The notes under the pieces were generated by a model. The model was not told the DNA's origin. It searched no databases and worked only from the letters and a program-made list of their open reading frames with translations. A DNA stretch of 64,000 nt from Prochlorococcus sp. scB241_528O2 (GTDB lineage Bacteria > Cyanobacteriota > Cyanobacteriia > PCC-6307 > Cyanobiaceae): assembly GCA_000634115.1 (NCBI GenBank), contig JFLJ01000156.1, positions 62,001 to 126,000 on the forward strand. The letters run 5' to 3'. Positions 60,607-64,000 of the stretch are shown one piece after another. Position 1 is the first letter of the stretch; every line of letters starts with the position of its first letter. Both the position numbers and the translations under genes were made by a program.

Positions 60607-62055
60607 CTAATCAAAAGGTAACACATAGTTAATTTTTTTTGAGGGTTGAATGCTTTGCAAAAGTAATCTGCCCCAGTTTCTTTTATTTACTCTTCCGTCT
60701 AAAATTATTAACTTACCAGAATTTCTTCTTAAAGGTGAAATAGATCTTTCAAGTTTTAATCTGGCTTGAGGAAGAAAAAATTCTCTAAACCAATCTTGAG
60801 AAAGTTTTTTATTATGTGAAACTGTAATTGCATTGATAGGTTCAGACATATTAGGAACAGGAAGTAAAGAAATAATAATTTGTTCTGGAATTGGTATTAA
60901 ATAAGAATTTGTAATCCACCAATCATAACTAGAACAAAGAATTTCATTATTAAAAGAGGGAATTTTCTCTAGCAAGACCCTCTTGCCATACTTAGCAGCT
61001 AATTCAGTAGCAAGTTTAGTTTTCAAATCAATATCGTCAGACAGAACTAAAGTTAAACCCTTTCTAAAAAGTATTAACTTTTTGCATTTATCTAAGATTG
61101 AATTTGTAAAAAGAGGATTATTGGGAAGTAGCTGTTTGGGGGGTACATATAATGAGATCTTTTTTTCGTCATAATTACTTTTAAAATTAATAACCAAGTC
61201 AATATCTAAACTTTGCTTTTTAAGATAAGTTTGGAAAAAATTATCCTTTCTCAAAGCTGATAAAAAAACGAATTTATTGTTAAAAAACAATTCTTTAATT
61301 TGTGAAAGTTCATCTATTGGCTGCAAATATAAATTCCAATCTAAATTAGTATTGTTTAATTTTACCCAGCATGCCCAACCTTGAGATAAAGCTTTACTAA
61401 CACTTAAAAATTTATCAGAAAAAGAAGAATTTTCATGAAAAAAGTTTGAAAAAAAATTAATTTCTTTTTCATCTAAATTTACATAACTATTGCCTAAAAC
61501 TCTTCTCATAAAAAACTTTTTTTTAAACATCTCATATAAATTACTAAATGTTTTGTTTGTGGATTCAAATTCTTTAAAGTTTTTTGTCCAATCCTTTTTA
61601 ATTAGAGAAATACTAAAATAATCTTTTAGATCTTGTTTAATATTCTCAATCCCAGAAAAAACTATTCGATGATTTCTAAGCTTAAGAGAATTGGGATCAT
61701 TAAGTAAATCTTCAATTGTTAACAAGCGAACTCGATGATTTACAAAAATAATTTGATCATTTTTTAAAATAAAATTAAAACCAAGATTTTTTAATAAATT
61801 AATCTGACTTTCTTTGATAAATTGAATTTTTTTTTCAGATAAGATAAAAGTTGAATTTTCTTCTTTTAAAAATAGAGATATCAAAATTGGAGATAACCAA
61901 TCATTAGTAGAGAAAATTTCTGAGTTAACTAGATATGTAGAGTCATTATCTATACATTTAGAAATTATTCTCCCAAAAGAATATATGTGATCCCAATTAA
62001 AACTTTTGTCTATCAAGAATTTTTTCAAATATTGATGACTTAAAATTTCAAGCAT
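60607..62055 (-). CDS. Degenerate DinG/XPD-like helicase homologue
   Basis: A 482-aa protein. The C-terminus (LPVPNMSEPI, then FFLPQARLKLERS...SGKLIILDGRVNKRNWGRLLLQSI) parallels DinG-type helicases (LPFPxPxDP and QGxGRLIR...D.R). I find no Walker A, no DEAH box, and the GRLIR arginine-finger motif is altered to SPLRR. The N-terminal 300 aa are only faintly helicase-like. It is therefore unlikely to hydrolyse ATP and may keep DNA or protein binding. The neighbour of recA on the other strand. Confidence 0.65.
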   Translation of the reverse strand: MLEILSHQYLKKFLIDKSFNWDHIYSFGRIISKCIDNDSTYLVNSEIFSTNDWLSPILISLFLKEENSTFILSEKKIQFIKESQINLLKNLGFNFILKNDQIIFVNHRVRLLTIEDLLNDPNSLKLRNHRIVFSGIENIKQDLKDYFSISLIKKDWTKNFKEFESTNKTFSNLYEMFKKKFFMRRVLGNSYVNLDEKEINFFSNFFHENSSFSDKFLSVSKALSQGWACWVKLNNTNLDWNLYLQPIDELSQIKELFFNNKFVFLSALRKDNFFQTYLKKQSLDIDLVINFKSNYDEKKISLYVPPKQLLPNNPLFTNSILDKCKKLILFRKGLTLVLSDDIDLKTKLATELAAKYGKRVLLEKIPSFNNEILCSSYDWWITNSYLIPIPEQIIISLLPVPNMSEPINAITVSHNKKLSQDWFREFFLPQARLKLERSISPLRRNSGKLIILDGRVNKRNWGRLLLQSIQPSKKINYVLPFD

Positions 62056-62150
62056 TTATAATTTATTTAATTTCAAATAAATACAAAATTTATGACTCTA
62101 ATATACAAAAAATTGTTATCAATATAAGAAAGTCTAGAATTAATTAATCT

Positions 62151-62990
62151 ATGAAAATTGGAATAGTAGGATTAGGTTTAATTGGTGGATCATTAGGGTT
62201 AAAACTCCAAAGGTTAAACCATACAATTTATGGAGTAGCAAATAATAAATTTAATAAAACAAAAGCAGAAGAAAAAAAACTTGCAAATTTTGTTAGCTGT
62301 GATCTGAGCTTATTAAAAGAATGTGAGCTCATAATATTGGCATTGCCTATACAAGATTTAATAAATCCATCTGATCTATTAGTAAAATCAATTCCTAAAG
62401 AAACGATAGTAACCGATGTAGGCTCTATTAAAGAACCAATAATAAATACATGGGAAAATTTACATCCTTTATTTATTGGATCACATCCAATGGCAGGAAC
62501 AGAAAAGCAAGGAGTTAATGCAGGTTTTGAAGGTCTTTTTGAAAATGCAAAATGGATTATTACCCCTACACAAAAAAGTGATTTAAATGCAATTAGCACT
62601 CTTTCCGAGCTAATAAAGTCAATGAATTGTGAAATTTGCCATGCTTCACCAAAAGAACATGATGAAGCAGTATCTCTAATCTCTCATTTGCCAATATTTT
62701 TAGCTTCAGCCCTCATAGAAACTGTAAGTAACAAAAATAACCAATCTTTATTAGATCTTACACAAAAACTTGCAGCCACAGGATTTGCTGATACATCGAG
62801 AGTTGGCGGCGGTAATGCTCAATTAGCCTTAGATTTAGCTATGAATAATCAGATCAATGTTTTAAATGCCATAAATAATTTTAAAAATAATCTGAATCAA
62901 TTGGAATCTTATATAAAAGAAAAACATTGGGAGATACTTTATAACAAACTATCTGAAGCTAAAGAAATCAGAGAAAATTTTATAGATTAA
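62151..62990 (+). CDS. tyrA: Prephenate/arogenate dehydrogenase
   Basis: A 279-aa NAD(P)-dependent enzyme for tyrosine. The Rossmann motif GLGLIGGSLG opens it, LALPIQDLI and the conserved SHPMAGTEKQG with catalytic His follow, and the helical dimer domain has DTSRVGGGN. Cyanobacterial forms usually prefer arogenate and NADP. It overlaps crtD at the 3' ends by 11 bases. Confidence 0.94.
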   Translation: MKIGIVGLGLIGGSLGLKLQRLNHTIYGVANNKFNKTKAEEKKLANFVSCDLSLLKECELIILALPIQDLINPSDLLVKSIPKETIVTDVGSIKEPIINTWENLHPLFIGSHPMAGTEKQGVNAGFEGLFENAKWIITPTQKSDLNAISTLSELIKSMNCEICHASPKEHDEAVSLISHLPIFLASALIETVSNKNNQSLLDLTQKLAATGFADTSRVGGGNAQLALDLAMNNQINVLNAINNFKNNLNQLESYIKEKHWEILYNKLSEAKEIRENFID

Positions 62991-64000
62991 AATTATCAAT
63001 GCCTTTTAAAGCTAAAATTTGCCTTGAAACCATTAATGCAGACTGACTCACACCTGCTGTCCCCTCCCCTGGATAGATTGAATCCCCACATAGCCACAAA
63101 CCTTCAAAAGGAGTCCTACTTGATAATCCAAACAAACCAAAAATATCTGGATTTTGGCCAAGTCCGCCTACTATTCCATTAGGTCTATTTGTCCATTTTT
63201 CAAATCCCAAAGGAGTTGCTAATTCCCTATGTAGCCAATTTTCAGAACCAATATCAAAATAACTTTCCAATTCAAGCGATATTTTTTTTAGACAATTTTG
63301 TTTTCTCTTTAAATAATCTTGTTTATCTAAACTAAACCAATCTTTTGTATTAGTAAAAATACTAGCTATTAAAGTAACCTCACCTTTTGGTGCTCTTCCA
63401 TCCCCATCCTCGCTAATTGATACAAATAACGAACCAAATTCATCCGAAACAAATTGATAATGATTGGAATAAGTTTGCTTAATATGTTCTTTTTTTAATG
63501 CTGAATAAAAAACTATAGCTCCACTTGGATCAGGCAAATTTATAAGTCGATTTTTATAACTTTGTTTGCTATTTAAGGGTTCCTTTAAATGCTTTAGCAA
63601 AGACTGAGGGGGGGCAGAATAAATCAAATCTTTTGCCTTGTAAACAAAAGATTTTTTTTTAGATTTAGCAAATATTGTCCAACACATATTTAGGTCATCG
63701 AAATTTATAGAATTAACTTTTTGACCAAAAATTAGATTAACACCAGTTTTACGCAATGAGCTTTCTAATGCTTCACTTAAAGACTGCATAGATTTTTTAA
63801 GATGCCATAGACCATGGGGCTGTTGACACATCTGAAGAACTGTAGAGCCATATAATGCCGCGGTATTATAAACATCCTCTTGCGAATAGAGTTTGAGTTG
63901 AAGATTTAAGAATTTAATCAAGCGATGGTTATTGGATAATCCACATATACGCAATAAATCAAAAACAGTAGATTTAAGTAATATACCTGTGACAAGATTC
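62980..64000 (-). CDS. crtD: Carotenoid desaturase CrtD-like (5' end outside window)
   Basis: Only the C-terminal 339 codons or so are present; the frame stays open to base 64000, so the N-terminal FAD motif is missing from the window. The end GLWLCGDSIYPGEGTAGVSQSA is the C-terminal FAD-binding signature of phytoene-desaturase-type flavoproteins. Best match from memory is the cyanobacterial C-3',4' desaturase CrtD; CrtISO/CrtH is the alternative. It would act on membrane carotenoids. Confidence 0.75.
   Translation of the reverse strand, partial: NLVTGILLKSTVFDLLRICGLSNNHRLIKFLNLQLKLYSQEDVYNTAALYGSTVLQMCQQPHGLWHLKKSMQSLSEALESSLRKTGVNLIFGQKVNSINFDDLNMCWTIFAKSKKKSFVYKAKDLIYSAPPQSLLKHLKEPLNSKQSYKNRLINLPDPSGAIVFYSALKKEHIKQTYSNHYQFVSDEFGSLFVSISEDGDGRAPKGEVTLIASIFTNTKDWFSLDKQDYLKRKQNCLKKISLELESYFDIGSENWLHRELATPLGFEKWTNRPNGIVGGLGQNPDIFGLFGLSSRTPFEGLWLCGDSIYPGEGTAGVSQSALMVSRQILALKGIDNFNL

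Noticed and set aside
1..64000. CRISPR array, prophage or rRNA operon
   Set aside because: No regularly spaced repeats, phage structural genes or rRNA sequence were seen.

Overview
The window looks like the chromosome of a high-light-type Prochlorococcus. The grounds are very low GC, tight gene packing, the cyanobacterial str and S10-spc-alpha ribosomal clusters, PSI genes (psaA, psaB, psaL, psaI), NDH-1 subunit NdhN, the clock/redox protein LdpA, ferredoxin-type GltB, tocopherol/plastoquinone-type MPBQ methyltransferase, CrtD and LL-diaminopimelate aminotransferase. No phage, insertion sequence or CRISPR is visible.

Layout. 1-2.9 kb: 3' part of infB (N-terminal RPG repeats) and a small DUF3493 membrane protein. 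2.9-7.5 kb: tRNA-Thr, a membrane GT-C glycosyltransferase, a GT2 glycosyltransferase and a B12-binding-type radical SAM protein. 7.5-14.8 kb: clpS, dapL, rne overlapping rnhB, a DUF1997 gene, pheA, MPBQ methyltransferase and a LON-domain gene. 14.8-19.6 kb (minus): str operon rpsL-rpsG-fusA-tuf-rpsJ. 19.7-25.5 kb: gltB, a YciI-like gene and lipA. 25.5-28.4 kb: a small accessory-looking patch with a recombinase homologue that has lost key catalytic residues, an acidic 70-aa protein, and a head-to-head pair of peptidoglycan-type enzymes (serine hydrolase and NlpC/P60). 28.4-35.3 kb: psaL, psaI, a HEAT-like membrane protein, a GT2 lipid-linked glycosyltransferase and the psaA-psaB operon. 35.6-40.3 kb: CbiG-CobJ fusion, HAD hydrolase, tRNA-Ser, alr and an HNH endonuclease.

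40.3-56.4 kb is one long minus-strand run of translation genes: rplC-D-W-B, rpsS, rplV, rpsC, rplP, rpmC, rpsQ, rplN-X-E, rpsH, rplF-R, rpsE, rplO, secY, adk, rpmJ, rpsM-K, rpoA, rplQ, truA, rplM, rpsI, rpmE, prfA. rpsN, rpmD and infA are absent from it, and rpsJ sits behind tuf instead of before rplC. 56.7-64 kb: ndhN, ldpA, tRNA-Gln, a HAD hydrolase, recA behind a clear LexA-type box, a DUF2839 gene, a degenerate DinG-like helicase, tyrA and the 3' part of crtD.

Most of the window is core housekeeping. The observations most worth following are the catalytically degraded serine recombinase with its acidic partner, the RNase E C-terminal arginine motif encoded inside the rnhB overlap, the hairpin plus C9A8 tract between rpsK and rpoA, the LexA box at recA, the helicase lacking its ATPase motifs, and the divergent wall-enzyme pair with only three bases between start codons. 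No wholly new system can be proved from sequence alone. Several starts were corrected here (psaI, rpmE, rpoA, rplO, the HNH gene), and rpmJ and psaI are short genes that are easily missed.
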